Source: Deltaproteobacteria bacterium
GTDB taxonomy: Bacteria > Desulfobacterota > Syntrophobacteria > Syntrophobacterales > Syntrophobacteraceae
NCBI GenBank assembly: GCA_021780695.1
Contig: JAJXYD010000012.1
Location: 1 to 64,000, forward strand
Length of the DNA: 64,000 nt
Reading direction: 5' to 3'
The notes below the pieces were generated by a model. That model had not been told where the DNA came from. It was given only the letters and a program-made list of their open reading frames with translations, and made no database searches. The translations under genes were made by a program, and so were the position numbers. Of the stretch, positions 25,341 through 33,401 are shown piece by piece. Each line of letters begins with the position of its first letter. Position 1 is the first letter of the stretch.

Positions 25341-25716
25341 CGTAGCCGCCGGCACCCAAATCCCCGTCTGCGCAGCCTCCCCCATCCATGCTGTCCTTCT
25401 CGGCCATCGCCTCGTCCATCATCTCGTCAACGTTGAAGTCCTCGCCCATATCGTCGCCGATTTCATTGCTCATGGACTTCATCCATTTGGCCATGCTTTT
25501 AGGATCGTTTTCATCTAGTCCCGACAACCGGGCCGGATCGGCCAGCCGCTCCATTCGAGTTTCCTCAGACATTCGGACCCTGACACGGGAGGGCACACGG
25601 CGGACATCCGCGCCGCCGCAGTGGTTACACCGGGCAGAAACGTCTTCGGAGACGCTAAAAGTTATAATTTCGGATTTTTTATTGCAATTTCGGCATAAGT
25701 ACTCGTAGATGGGCAT
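25333..25716 (-). CDS. FmdB-family zinc-ribbon protein
   Basis: 127 residues. MPIYEYLCRNCNKKSEIITF with two CxxC pairs (CRNC, CNHC) is the FmdB/CxxC_CXXC_SSSS zinc ribbon seen in putative regulators. The C-terminal 70 residues are acidic and Met-rich (NEIGDDMGEDFNVDEMMDEA), longer than in the smallest members, and end in CADGDLGAGGYDE. Function unknown. The ATG is followed within the operon by the RluA gene. A GGGAGGTTTT stretch nine bases upstream is the ribosome binding site. Confidence 0.82.
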   Translation of the reverse strand: MPIYEYLCRNCNKKSEIITFSVSEDVSARCNHCGGADVRRVPSRVRVRMSEETRMERLADPARLSGLDENDPKSMAKWMKSMSNEIGDDMGEDFNVDEMMDEAMAEKDSMDGGGCADGDLGAGGYDE

Positions 25717-25809
25717 TGTAAGAAAACCTCCCGGCGGTATTTTGCGCGCTAAGAGTTGCTTCCACCCCGACTCGAAAGATTTTATCGAGCCGCGTTGCAG
25801 CCCCTGGGG

Positions 25810-26466
25810 TTAGAGGATTACATACTTTTTAATCATATGCACGACCTCGTCGGGATCATCTAGGACCGTCACTATTTCGAGGTCCTCCGGCGAGATAAAT
25901 CCACCGCCTTTAAGAGTGGATCGAATCCAGTCCAAAAGCCCCTCCCAGTAGTGAGTCCCAACCAGGATTACCGGAAAAGGCTTGATCCGCCTGGTCTGGA
26001 TGAGGGTCAGCGCCTCGGTTATTTCGTCCAGGGTGCCATAGCCTCCCGGCATTCCAATATAAGCCTGAGCGTACTTAACGAACATAATCTTCCGAACAAA
26101 AAAATACTGAAAATTTAGCTTTGTTGTGGCAAACGGATTTGGGGCCTGTTCGAGGGGAAGCTCAATATTTAGTCCCACCGATTTGGCGCCGCCATCTTTA
26201 GCGCCTTTATTGCCGGCCTCCATCACACCGGGACCACCCCCGGTTATAATGTGATAGCCATGGGAGGCCAGTTTATTAGCGATCTCGTAGGTTAGCTCAT
26301 AGACCTCATCGCCCGGTTTCACCCTGGCTGACCCAAAAATGGAAACGGCCGGGTAGAGACTATCAAGCGTTTCAAACCCTTCGACAAGTTCGGCCAAAAT
26401 TTTAAAAAGACGCCACGAGTTCCCCGCGTTTATCCCATCGACTACATACTGCTGTTTATCGGACAT
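25810..26466 (-). CDS. LOG-family protein (TIGR00730), nucleotide 5'-monophosphate phosphoribohydrolase
   Basis: 218 residues. Contains VSIFGSARVKPGD, ITGGGPGVMEAGNKGAKDGG and the active-site motif PGGYGTLDEITEALTLIQ, all typical of LOG/YvdD proteins. These enzymes remove ribose 5-phosphate from nucleoside monophosphates (cytokinin nucleotides in plants, AMP and others in bacteria). It is shown as a free-standing gene, about 90 bases from the FmdB-like gene, which is in the same direction. Conserved PGGxGTxxE and the preceding Arg region are complete, so an active enzyme is expected. Confidence 0.9.
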   Translation of the reverse strand: MSDKQQYVVDGINAGNSWRLFKILAELVEGFETLDSLYPAVSIFGSARVKPGDEVYELTYEIANKLASHGYHIITGGGPGVMEAGNKGAKDGGAKSVGLNIELPLEQAPNPFATTKLNFQYFFVRKIMFVKYAQAYIGMPGGYGTLDEITEALTLIQTRRIKPFPVILVGTHYWEGLLDWIRSTLKGGGFISPEDLEIVTVLDDPDEVVHMIKKYVIL

Positions 26467-26633
26467 AAAAAATCTTCCTCTGCCTTCGGATGCAAAAATT
26501 CGGAATCAAAAGTTTTACTTAAGATTGCCTGTTATGAGAATCGTTTCATAATTATATTGAAGCGGCATGATTTGAACAAGGATAGAGTTGAAGGGCCGAT
26601 TTAGCCGCGATTGCAGGCATATGAATTATAAAG

Positions 26634-26662
26634 TTGAACGTATCAGGCTAATGAGCTATCCT
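26634..26662 (+). promoter_or_regulatory. Promoter candidate for the small acidic protein
   Basis: TTGAAC (26634-26639), 17 bases, TATCCT (26657-26662). Start expected near 26669. Downstream, CCTGT-GAGA-ACAGG (26706-26719) forms a small dyad between the promoter and the gene. Confidence 0.4.
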
Positions 26663-26744
26663 ATTTGGCTCCAACATTTTTTTAAGGATTTTCAACCGTT
26701 TGCTTTCCTGTGAGAACAGGCCTTTGTATAAAGGAGGGTATTCG

Positions 26745-27005
26745 ATGGAGATGAAAGAGTTCGTCAGGGCAGCCCTTAGAAAGGTTGGCCAGAAAATTCG
26801 CGACGGCATTCTGGATAAGCACGAGCAAGGCTACAGCGACCAGGAGGAAATGCTTCTCGACTGGGTATGGATCGAATTAAAGGAAGAATCTCCCGATAAG
26901 GATGCCGTGGTAAATATGGAGCTCGACGATCTCTATGAATTGATCGAGAGTTCGGCGGATACTCATGAGGACTATTACATCCTTCTCGATTCCCTGAAGG
27001 CCTAA
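26745..27005 (+). CDS. Small acidic protein of unknown function
   Basis: 86 residues from ATG 26745, preceded by AAAGGAGGG seven bases upstream. It is acidic and helical (MEMKEFVRAALRKVGQKIRD; LLDWVWIELKEESPDKDAVV; NMELDDLYELIESSADTHED), without Cys, signal or membrane segments. I do not recognise the family. It is followed by a terminator at 27041-27069, so it forms a single-gene unit with its own promoter. The dyad CCTGT/ACAGG just upstream could be a regulator site. Confidence 0.65.
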   Translation: MEMKEFVRAALRKVGQKIRDGILDKHEQGYSDQEEMLLDWVWIELKEESPDKDAVVNMELDDLYELIESSADTHEDYYILLDSLKA

Positions 27006-27040
27006 CTGGAACCCTAAAAGGCGGATACGCACCGCCAGGT

Positions 27041-27069
27041 AAGCGCTCTTTTTCGCCGAGCGCTTTTTT
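27041..27069 (+). terminator. Intrinsic terminator
   Basis: AAGCGCTC (27041-27048) pairs with GAGCGCTT (27058-27065), then T6. It ends the small acidic gene. The next gene starts 25 bases later and so needs another promoter or read-through. Confidence 0.8.
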
Positions 27070-27094
27070 ATTGCCGCCAAACCGGAGCAAAAGC

Positions 27095-28264
27095 ATGAGG
27101 ACACTTACCCTTCACCCGGGGCGCGAACGCCGCATTTTGCGAGGACATCGTTGGGTGTTTGGAAACGAAGTCGCCGACCGGCTCCACGACTTCGAACCGG
27201 GAAGCTGGGTGGAAGTCGTCTCGGCTAAAGGCGTTAAGCTTGGAGCCGGCTATGTCAATCCCTCATCGCTAATAGCGGTTCGCATCGTGTGTCCGCCCGG
27301 CAAAAAACCCGATGCCGATTTTTTCCGTCAGACTCTTCAGGATGCGGCCGGTTTTCGTCAATTCCTTTACCCAGACGATAGCAGCTGCTGCCGCCTGGTT
27401 TTTGGTGAATCCGACGGTCTTCCGGGTCTTGTTGTCGACCGGTATGCAGACGTTTTGGTCTACCAGGCCACAACTCTTGGCTTGTCAAGGCTTGAAGGTC
27501 TTATCGGGGAATTGCTCCACGATCTTTTCAAACCGTCGGCTCTGGTTTTTCGAAATGACTCGCCCTCGCGAGTCATCGAGGGACTCGGACTCGAAAAGGG
27601 TGTTGCCTCGGGAACACTTGCAGGTGAAATCCCCGTTCAAATTGACGGGATAAAATATGTGGTTGACGTGCTGGCGGGGCAGAAAACCGGGATGTATCTC
27701 GATCAGAGGGACAATCGGACTGCATCTGCACGCTGGATGAAGGGCAAACGTGTTCTGGACCTTTTCTGCTACAACGGCGCATGGAGTCTTTGTGCCCTGG
27801 CAGGCGGAGCGCGGGAGACCCTGGGAATCGATCAATCGGCCTCCGCCGTCGAGCAGGCGACCAAAAACGCCGAACTAAACGGCTTTGCCGACCGCTCCTC
27901 TTTTATCGCGGCTAACGTCTTCGAGTATCTAAAACAGGTCCCCAGAGGAGCGTTCGACGTTATTGTTCTCGATCCGCCGGCTTTCGCCAAGACCCGATCG
28001 TCGCTTCCGGAGGCAACCAAGGGTTATACCGATATAAACCGCAGGGCACTTTTGGCACTTAAGCCGGGAGGTATACTCATTACCTCCTCATGCTCTTACC
28101 ACATGAGCGAAGAACTCTTCCAGGAGGCGCTCCTCACCGCCGGCCAGGCAAGCGGGAGAAAACTTCGCCTGCTCCTTGCCCGTGGGCAGTCTCTTGACCA
28201 CCCTGTCCTTTTGGCCATGCCCGAGACCAGATATTTGAAGTGCTTCGTTGTGGAGATAGGTTAG
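27095..28264 (+). CDS. Class I SAM-dependent rRNA methyltransferase, RlmI-like
   Basis: 389 residues from ATG 27095 (GGAG seven bases upstream). An N-terminal PUA domain (LHPGRERRILRGHRWVFGNE) is followed by an EEHEE-type linker and a Rossmann methyltransferase: GQKTGMYLDQRDNR, KRVLDLFCYNGAWSLCALAG as SAM site, and VIVLDPPAFAKTR as catalytic NPPY-like motif. The later SSCSYHM resembles the Cys used in m5C enzymes. RlmI makes m5C1962 in 23S rRNA; this protein belongs to that family, but the exact target is inferred. Confidence 0.87.
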   Translation: MRTLTLHPGRERRILRGHRWVFGNEVADRLHDFEPGSWVEVVSAKGVKLGAGYVNPSSLIAVRIVCPPGKKPDADFFRQTLQDAAGFRQFLYPDDSSCCRLVFGESDGLPGLVVDRYADVLVYQATTLGLSRLEGLIGELLHDLFKPSALVFRNDSPSRVIEGLGLEKGVASGTLAGEIPVQIDGIKYVVDVLAGQKTGMYLDQRDNRTASARWMKGKRVLDLFCYNGAWSLCALAGGARETLGIDQSASAVEQATKNAELNGFADRSSFIAANVFEYLKQVPRGAFDVIVLDPPAFAKTRSSLPEATKGYTDINRRALLALKPGGILITSSCSYHMSEELFQEALLTAGQASGRKLRLLLARGQSLDHPVLLAMPETRYLKCFVVEIG

Positions 28265-28344
28265 GAGAGGCGAAAGAGGGCAAAATTTATCGCTTCAACC
28301 GGTGAGAAAAACTAAAACACGCTCCAGCGGCAGAGTGGAGGTTC

Positions 28345-28382
28345 TTTTTTGACCGGTTAGGAGACGGCGGCCGGTCAAAAAA
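28345..28382. terminator. Bidirectional hairpin terminator with GACCGG stem
   Basis: TTTTTTGACCGG (28345-28356) pairs perfectly with CCGGTCAAAAAA (28371-28382). The A/T ends would act as a T-run in either direction. It lies 80 bases after the methyltransferase gene and is the best formed of the four GACCGG hairpins in the window. Confidence 0.55.
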
Positions 28383-28517
28383 GCAATCACGTGATAATCG
28401 GCAGCCATGTCCCTTCAGGACAATCCAAGCGGAACAGAATACCCCTTAGCACTTTTTGGTTTCAACTTGCCTATATATATTGTATAAAATAAGTTTAAAC
28501 AGATAAAGGAGCAGAAA

Positions 28518-28694
28518 ATGCTAAAACTCCTTTGTGGGAAAGACCCCATGGAATTAGGGCTGAAGACTTGCGAAGGATGGAACATTACTATGTTTCTGGA
28601 TCACTTGGGCTCGTGTGAAAAATGCTCCAAGTCCCAAGGCACCCTGATAGAAAAACTAAACAGCATCATTGGCGGCCAGACTGAAGACGATTAA
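28518..28694 (+). CDS. Small Cys-containing protein, 58 residues
   Basis: ATG at 28518 is preceded by AAAGGAG six bases upstream. The product starts MLKLLCGKDPMELGLKTCEG and has HLGSCEKCSKSQ, giving four Cys, two of them in a CxxC. This could be a tiny metal- or zinc-binding protein. A hydrophobic WNITMFLDHL stretch is too polar for a membrane helix. I do not recognise the family. Codon use matches the neighbours and the ribosome binding site is strong, so I believe it is real although short. The next small gene is 190 bases further. Confidence 0.6.
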   Translation: MLKLLCGKDPMELGLKTCEGWNITMFLDHLGSCEKCSKSQGTLIEKLNSIIGGQTEDD

Positions 28695-28881
28695 GAGACG
28701 TTTATCCTCAACGCCCCCCTTCCCTGCTTAAAATTTTCCAGGCCAAACCTCGAAACAAGCTACCGGAGTTTTTCCCAAAAGGGATGTATGGTGGGCGCTA
28801 TTGCCCTCTTATGCGCGGATGTTTACATTGGGCACAACGCATTCTTAGCCTGGATCATTTTCCAGGGAAAGGAGGTACGAA

Positions 28882-29067
28882 ATGGCCGAGAAGAAAATGC
28901 CTCATCCTCATCACGAAGAACACCTCTGCTATCTGCAAAATATAGGCTTTATACAGTCGAATTTGGAAGAATATAAAAACCTGGTGCGAAATCCGGGATA
29001 TGTATGCAACAACTGCGGAAGGGCGGCCGCACAGGAAAAGAATCTATGCAAGCCTGAAAAATTATAA
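28882..29067 (+). CDS. Small His/Cys-rich conserved protein
   Basis: 61 residues, start MAEKKMPHPHHEEHLCYLQN, with a perfect AAAGGAGGT seven bases before the ATG. The C-terminal VCNNCGRAAAQEKNLCKPEK has a CxxC plus another Cys. The pattern HPHHEEHLCYL...CxxCG...CKP looks like a zinc ribbon with added His. I have seen similar short proteins in deltaproteobacterial genomes, but no function is known. It converges with the M16 peptidase gene. Confidence 0.7.
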   Translation: MAEKKMPHPHHEEHLCYLQNIGFIQSNLEEYKNLVRNPGYVCNNCGRAAAQEKNLCKPEKL

Positions 29068-29124
29068 AACCCGCCCATGCAGGAAAGCGGGCAGAGGAGC
29101 ACTCTTCCCGCTTTCCGCTTTTTA

Positions 29125-32046
29125 TCAGAGCAACCGGAAAGTGTTCAACCACCCGGGGCGCTCGGCAAGGGCCGATTCGATGGCGGTCTGCGAGCCTAGG
29201 ACTTTGACTATGCCATCATTTTTCACCTTATCGAGGAAATGGGCAAATTCTCTAAAATCCTTTGCGGTAGTCGCCAGGACTTGTTCGCGCATCTGCTGGC
29301 GGATTTCATCGGTTTCGCCGATGAACGTGCGCAGCAGGGAGACATAGCCCTTTCTATCCGGCAGCATATAGGAATCGATCTCTCCAATGGCCCCGACTAT
29401 GGCTTTTGCCACCTCAGCTTCGGAGATATCCGCATCCCGGAGAAATTGAGAGGCTCCGTCAAAATTTTCAACAGTTTTCATTAAATTGGGATCGCGATAG
29501 GAAAGGAAGGTAAAGACTCCGGACATGCGGTCAAAAACACAAAAGCCGCCGTAAGCCCCTCCCTGCACCCTCACCTTTTCCCAAAGCCATGTGCTGTTAA
29601 GATAGCCTGAAATGACCTTACCGGAGCCGTTTGCCACATATCCCGCGTTGTAGAGGTTAGCGCCTTTTCCAACGAAGTTTACCTGCGAAGGCACAATGAT
29701 GCCCTCAAATTCAGGAAACAGCGCGGGCTGCCATTGCGGAAGAGCAGGCGTAAAATCTGGAACGGATTCGAGAATGCTGCGAACGGCTGGTTCGATCGTC
29801 TTCAGATCATTTCTATCGGCTGTGAGATTAAATACCGTCGAGGAGCGGTTTACGAGCAACCCGTGGACTTTTTCCAAATCCGAGAGCACGCTTTTCCAGT
29901 CCTGATCGATCTTTTGGGCAAGATTTCCCAGGAAGAGGAAATAGCTTATCCCATCGGTTAGCTCCTTTACCCAATCGGCAAGATTGAAATGAGCGCGGAT
30001 ACGCTGGTTTATCACTTGATGACCGCTTGGGACAAATTTTCTTTCCTGTCTAGCTTTTTCTTCAAGCACGATCTGCCGAAACCGCTCCTTGTCGTCCAGT
30101 TTAAGAGCCCCAAGGATTTCGGCAAGAATTTGCGCCAGTTCAGGGGTCCGGGAGGCCATGCATTTCCCCCTTAGAAAAAGCCAGGTCGCAGGCCTGCTAT
30201 CGCCCACCACCGAGGAGGAGAAGAGTTCCGGGTGAATGCCACCGGTTTTTCGGCTTATTTTTTGCGACAGTGAGGCAAAATCCTGGAATTTGGTCCCCAT
30301 CTCCAAAAGGAGCCGGCCAAAAAGCGGAGCGTAGGGCAGATACTCGCGAGACAGCCCCCGAAGGTTGAACCCGACATCAAGATAGGTTATCGAGCTTGTG
30401 AAAAGATCGTGATAGAAGCCCGTAACACCGTCGAGCGGCCAGGGTTGGATCGGAATTGTCCTGTTTTCCCTGTCCAGATCGCCAACCTTTAGAACCGGAA
30501 TGGTTGCAAGGGCTTCGGCAGAATCCGGTGCGGATTGTATCTGTTCAAGGATTTTGGCGTTTTCCATCACTTTCCGGATCTCTTCGGCTGAAAAAGTCCG
30601 TTTAATCTCCTCGAATCTTTTGGTTTCCTCTTCCTTTTCCTTTTCCGCCAGTCCGACCTCAGGCTTAAGCAATACAAGGGTTCTATGGGTATTTTCGAGG
30701 AAATACCGGCGGATCATATCTTCCAGGAAACCCTTCGACTTCAGATTTTCCTTAACCCTGTCAAGAACCGGTTCAAAAGCCAGCAGGGAAAGCGGGTCGC
30801 CATCATGGAGCCAGGTTGCAAGGGAGCGCAGCATCAAAACGAGCCCCTGGGGAAAACTTCCGTAGTTGTTTTCACGAAGCCTGAACTCGATGGTATTCAC
30901 CGCGGCTTCGATCAAAGAAGAGTCAATACCGTTTCGGGCTAGAACGGAGAGGGTATCAAAGATCAACCTTTCGACCTTTGCGGCATCCTCGACCTGAATA
31001 CCCTTAAGTCCGGTGGAAAAGTAGAGCTGGCGCAAATCGGTTTCAAGACCAACCCCGGCCAGATCTTCACCCAGCCTGGATTCGATTAGCGCGCGTCTAA
31101 GAGGCGAACCCGGCATTCCGATCAGCACGTATTCGAGGACCTGAAAGGCAAGATTGAGATCTGCCTCGGTTGACTCGGGAAGAAGCCAGTTAAGCGTCAT
31201 CATCGCCTTGGGACCATCGGCCGAGGCCTGCTCACCACTAACGCCAAAGGAGCGAACGATCCTTTCGGGCAAGGTCGCCGGCTTTTGCAAAAGCACGGAG
31301 GATTGGACTTTCGCCTGGGTAAAATCCTTGAGATAGTCCTCGATAATTTCAAGCCTGCGCTCCGGATCGTCATTACCGTAGAAGTAAATCCTGGAGTTGG
31401 AGGGGTGATAAAAACCATCGTAGAAAGATTTGAATTTTTCGTAGGTTAGAGTCGGTATGACTGAGGGGTCGCCACCGGAGTCAAGCCCGTATGTATTACC
31501 CGGGAAAAGGGACTGCTGGGAAACCTCCAGGAGCATGCTGTCGGGGGAGGAATAGACCCCCTTCATCTCATTGTAGACAACCCCCTTAATTTCAAGTGGC
31601 GCCCCGGGTTGACTCATCTCGTAGTGCCAGCCCTCCTGCTGGAGGACGAAGGGGTTAAGGCGCGGGTAAAAGACCGCGTCAAGGTAGACGTCTATCAGAT
31701 TGTAGAAATCCTGGACGTTTTGACTGGCAACCGGATAGCATGTCTTGTCCGGATAAGTGAAGGCATTTAGAAAAGTCTTGAGAGAACCCTTGACGAGTTG
31801 AACGAAGGGCTCCTTTAGCGGGTATTTTCGTGATCCGCACAAAACGGAGTGTTCGAGAATGTGGGCGATCCCGGTCGAATCGGATGGGGGGGTGCGAAAA
31901 CAGACGCCGAAAACTTTGTTTTCATCCTCGTTTATTACGGAAAGCACTTCAGCACCGGTTGCGATATGCCTGTAGAAGCGGACCAGACTTTTTATTTCAC
32001 AGACTTGCCTTTCAAAAAACAGTTCAAATTTTTCTTTTGCGGCCAT
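29125..32046 (-). CDS. M16C-family zinc metallopeptidase (PreP/presequence protease-like)
   Basis: 973 residues, the length of the PreP/Cym1 type, which degrades short unstructured peptides inside a closed chamber. The inverted zinc motif HxxEH is seen in STGIAHILEHSVLCGSRKYP, and the third ligand region in GVVYNEMKGVYSSPDSMLLE. Further family blocks are SLKTFLNAFTYPDKTCYPVA, FYHPSNSRIYFYGNDDPERR and, near the C-terminus, the VRVQGGAYGGFCVFDRMSGV substrate-binding motif. Start ATG 32046 (GGAG seven bases upstream); the frame continues 29 codons further without support. No signal peptide, so cytoplasmic. Divergent from the metallo-hydrolase gene. Confidence 0.92.
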   Translation of the reverse strand: MAAKEKFELFFERQVCEIKSLVRFYRHIATGAEVLSVINEDENKVFGVCFRTPPSDSTGIAHILEHSVLCGSRKYPLKEPFVQLVKGSLKTFLNAFTYPDKTCYPVASQNVQDFYNLIDVYLDAVFYPRLNPFVLQQEGWHYEMSQPGAPLEIKGVVYNEMKGVYSSPDSMLLEVSQQSLFPGNTYGLDSGGDPSVIPTLTYEKFKSFYDGFYHPSNSRIYFYGNDDPERRLEIIEDYLKDFTQAKVQSSVLLQKPATLPERIVRSFGVSGEQASADGPKAMMTLNWLLPESTEADLNLAFQVLEYVLIGMPGSPLRRALIESRLGEDLAGVGLETDLRQLYFSTGLKGIQVEDAAKVERLIFDTLSVLARNGIDSSLIEAAVNTIEFRLRENNYGSFPQGLVLMLRSLATWLHDGDPLSLLAFEPVLDRVKENLKSKGFLEDMIRRYFLENTHRTLVLLKPEVGLAEKEKEEETKRFEEIKRTFSAEEIRKVMENAKILEQIQSAPDSAEALATIPVLKVGDLDRENRTIPIQPWPLDGVTGFYHDLFTSSITYLDVGFNLRGLSREYLPYAPLFGRLLLEMGTKFQDFASLSQKISRKTGGIHPELFSSSVVGDSRPATWLFLRGKCMASRTPELAQILAEILGALKLDDKERFRQIVLEEKARQERKFVPSGHQVINQRIRAHFNLADWVKELTDGISYFLFLGNLAQKIDQDWKSVLSDLEKVHGLLVNRSSTVFNLTADRNDLKTIEPAVRSILESVPDFTPALPQWQPALFPEFEGIIVPSQVNFVGKGANLYNAGYVANGSGKVISGYLNSTWLWEKVRVQGGAYGGFCVFDRMSGVFTFLSYRDPNLMKTVENFDGASQFLRDADISEAEVAKAIVGAIGEIDSYMLPDRKGYVSLLRTFIGETDEIRQQMREQVLATTAKDFREFAHFLDKVKNDGIVKVLGSQTAIESALAERPGWLNTFRLL

Positions 32047-32196
32047 TAGTTTTCTCCACAATTTTATATATTTCCTGCAGGATCGAAGGGCCCAGACGCC
32101 GTGATTTTCAAAATAAACCCCTTTTGAGGTCAATCAATGTAATAAGGTAAGCCATGATGTATTTTATTACAAATAAGTTTCGAAGGACTATTCACA

Positions 32197-32961
32197 ATGA
32201 AAATCAAATTCATCGGAGTTGGCGAAGCGGCCGACGAGGAACTGCCAAACACCTCGATACAAGTAATCGTGGAAGAAAACCGCGATTGGCGCTGCATCCT
32301 TTTAGACTGCGGCTTCACCGTGCCACCCCCTTTTTTGCAAAGCTGCCCCGATCCGGAACGGCTTGAGGCGGTCTGGATATCTCATTTCCACGGCGACCAT
32401 TTTTTTGGCCTACCCGCCCTTCTATTGCGTTTTCACCAAATGAAGCGCAAAAACACTCTGGCTATTGTCGGGCAGCAGGGAATCGCGGAAATAGTTGGGA
32501 AAACCGTCGGGTTGGCATATCCCTCACTATTGGGCAAACTCTGCTTTGAACTTAGCTTTGTTTCGATGGAGCCGGGGAGAATTCTAAATTGCGCGGGAGT
32601 TACCTGGAGATGCGCCGTAAACGCTCACTTGCGCAGGAATCTGTCGGTTCGTATCGAAAAAGGCGGCAAATCTGTTTTTTACAGCGGCGACGGGCCGCCA
32701 ACCGAAGAGACGATTTCCCTTGCCCGTGAAGCGGACCTGGGGATTCACGAAGCATTTAGAATCGACAGCGCAGTGCCTGGACATGCCACGCTTTTAGAGT
32801 GCATAAACTTTGCGAGAAGGGCAAATGTTGCCCGTCTGGCCCTTGTCCACATCGAACGCAATGAAAGAAGGACAAGGCGCGGGGAAATATCCCGGTTATT
32901 GCACAACGTTGCCGGCCCCGAGATTTTTTTACCCGAACCGGGAGAGGAAACGCTGATCTGA
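32197..32961 (+). CDS. Metallo-beta-lactamase-fold hydrolase, RNase Z-like
   Basis: 254 residues. HFHGDH is the metal-binding motif (residues about 64-69), and the later ligands are probably H148 (NAHL), the Asp in YSGDG and the His in LVHIERN. The layout is that of tRNase Z/ElaC-related proteins, but the flexible exosite arm is not evident, so tRNA 3'-processing is not proven. A phosphodiesterase or other ester hydrolase is possible. A weak AAGGAC precedes the ATG by seven bases. Shares an intergenic region with the divergent M16 gene. Confidence 0.82.
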   Translation: MKIKFIGVGEAADEELPNTSIQVIVEENRDWRCILLDCGFTVPPPFLQSCPDPERLEAVWISHFHGDHFFGLPALLLRFHQMKRKNTLAIVGQQGIAEIVGKTVGLAYPSLLGKLCFELSFVSMEPGRILNCAGVTWRCAVNAHLRRNLSVRIEKGGKSVFYSGDGPPTEETISLAREADLGIHEAFRIDSAVPGHATLLECINFARRANVARLALVHIERNERRTRRGEISRLLHNVAGPEIFLPEPGEETLI

Positions 32962-32996
32962 GAGGCTATCTTTTTTGCGCTCGTGATCACTTTCTC

Positions 32997-33025
32997 TTGA
33001 CATTAAGGCAGGCTTCTATTAGGTT
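32997..33025 (+). promoter_or_regulatory. Possible promoter of hppA with a long leader
   Basis: TTGACA (32997-33002), 17 bases, TAGGTT (33020-33025). If used, it gives a 5' leader of about 370 bases before hppA that contains the hairpin at 33158-33176. The -10 is weak. The rest of 32962-33401 holds no gene I can support. Confidence 0.3.
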
Positions 33026-33157
33026 TGACGCCCGCGTGGAAGGTCACTTTGGTTCCTTTTTCCTTTGTTAACAGGTTGCATAAAAAAAGGTTTTAAACGG
33101 ATATGTTTGCTTGAAGGTGAGCCTTTAATCCGCCTCATCTGCGCACCCCGCCTGACT

Positions 33158-33176
33158 GACCGGTTTTGGTCCGGTC
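33158..33176. repeat. Intergenic hairpin GACCGG-N7-CCGGTC upstream of hppA
   Basis: GACCGG (33158-33163) pairs with CCGGTC (33171-33176), loop TTTTGGT. It has the same stem as three other intergenic hairpins. It lies about 225 bases before hppA. Confidence 0.4.
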
Positions 33177-33401
33177 CGCTTTACAGCCGTTTGCCGGAAC
33201 GAGACGGAATGACTCCAAGCGGCATGACCGTTTTGGGACGAATCCAATAGCTTTTTACGGACTCTTTACTTCGATGTCCGTAGAGATAATCTTGCTGGAA
33301 GGAGGACCTAAGAAAATCAGGTTGAAGTTCGAGGGGCGCTACGTCTCTCAGGTTGTATTCATTTCATTTTCCATCAAATCAATACTTACAAGGAGGTCTA
33401 A

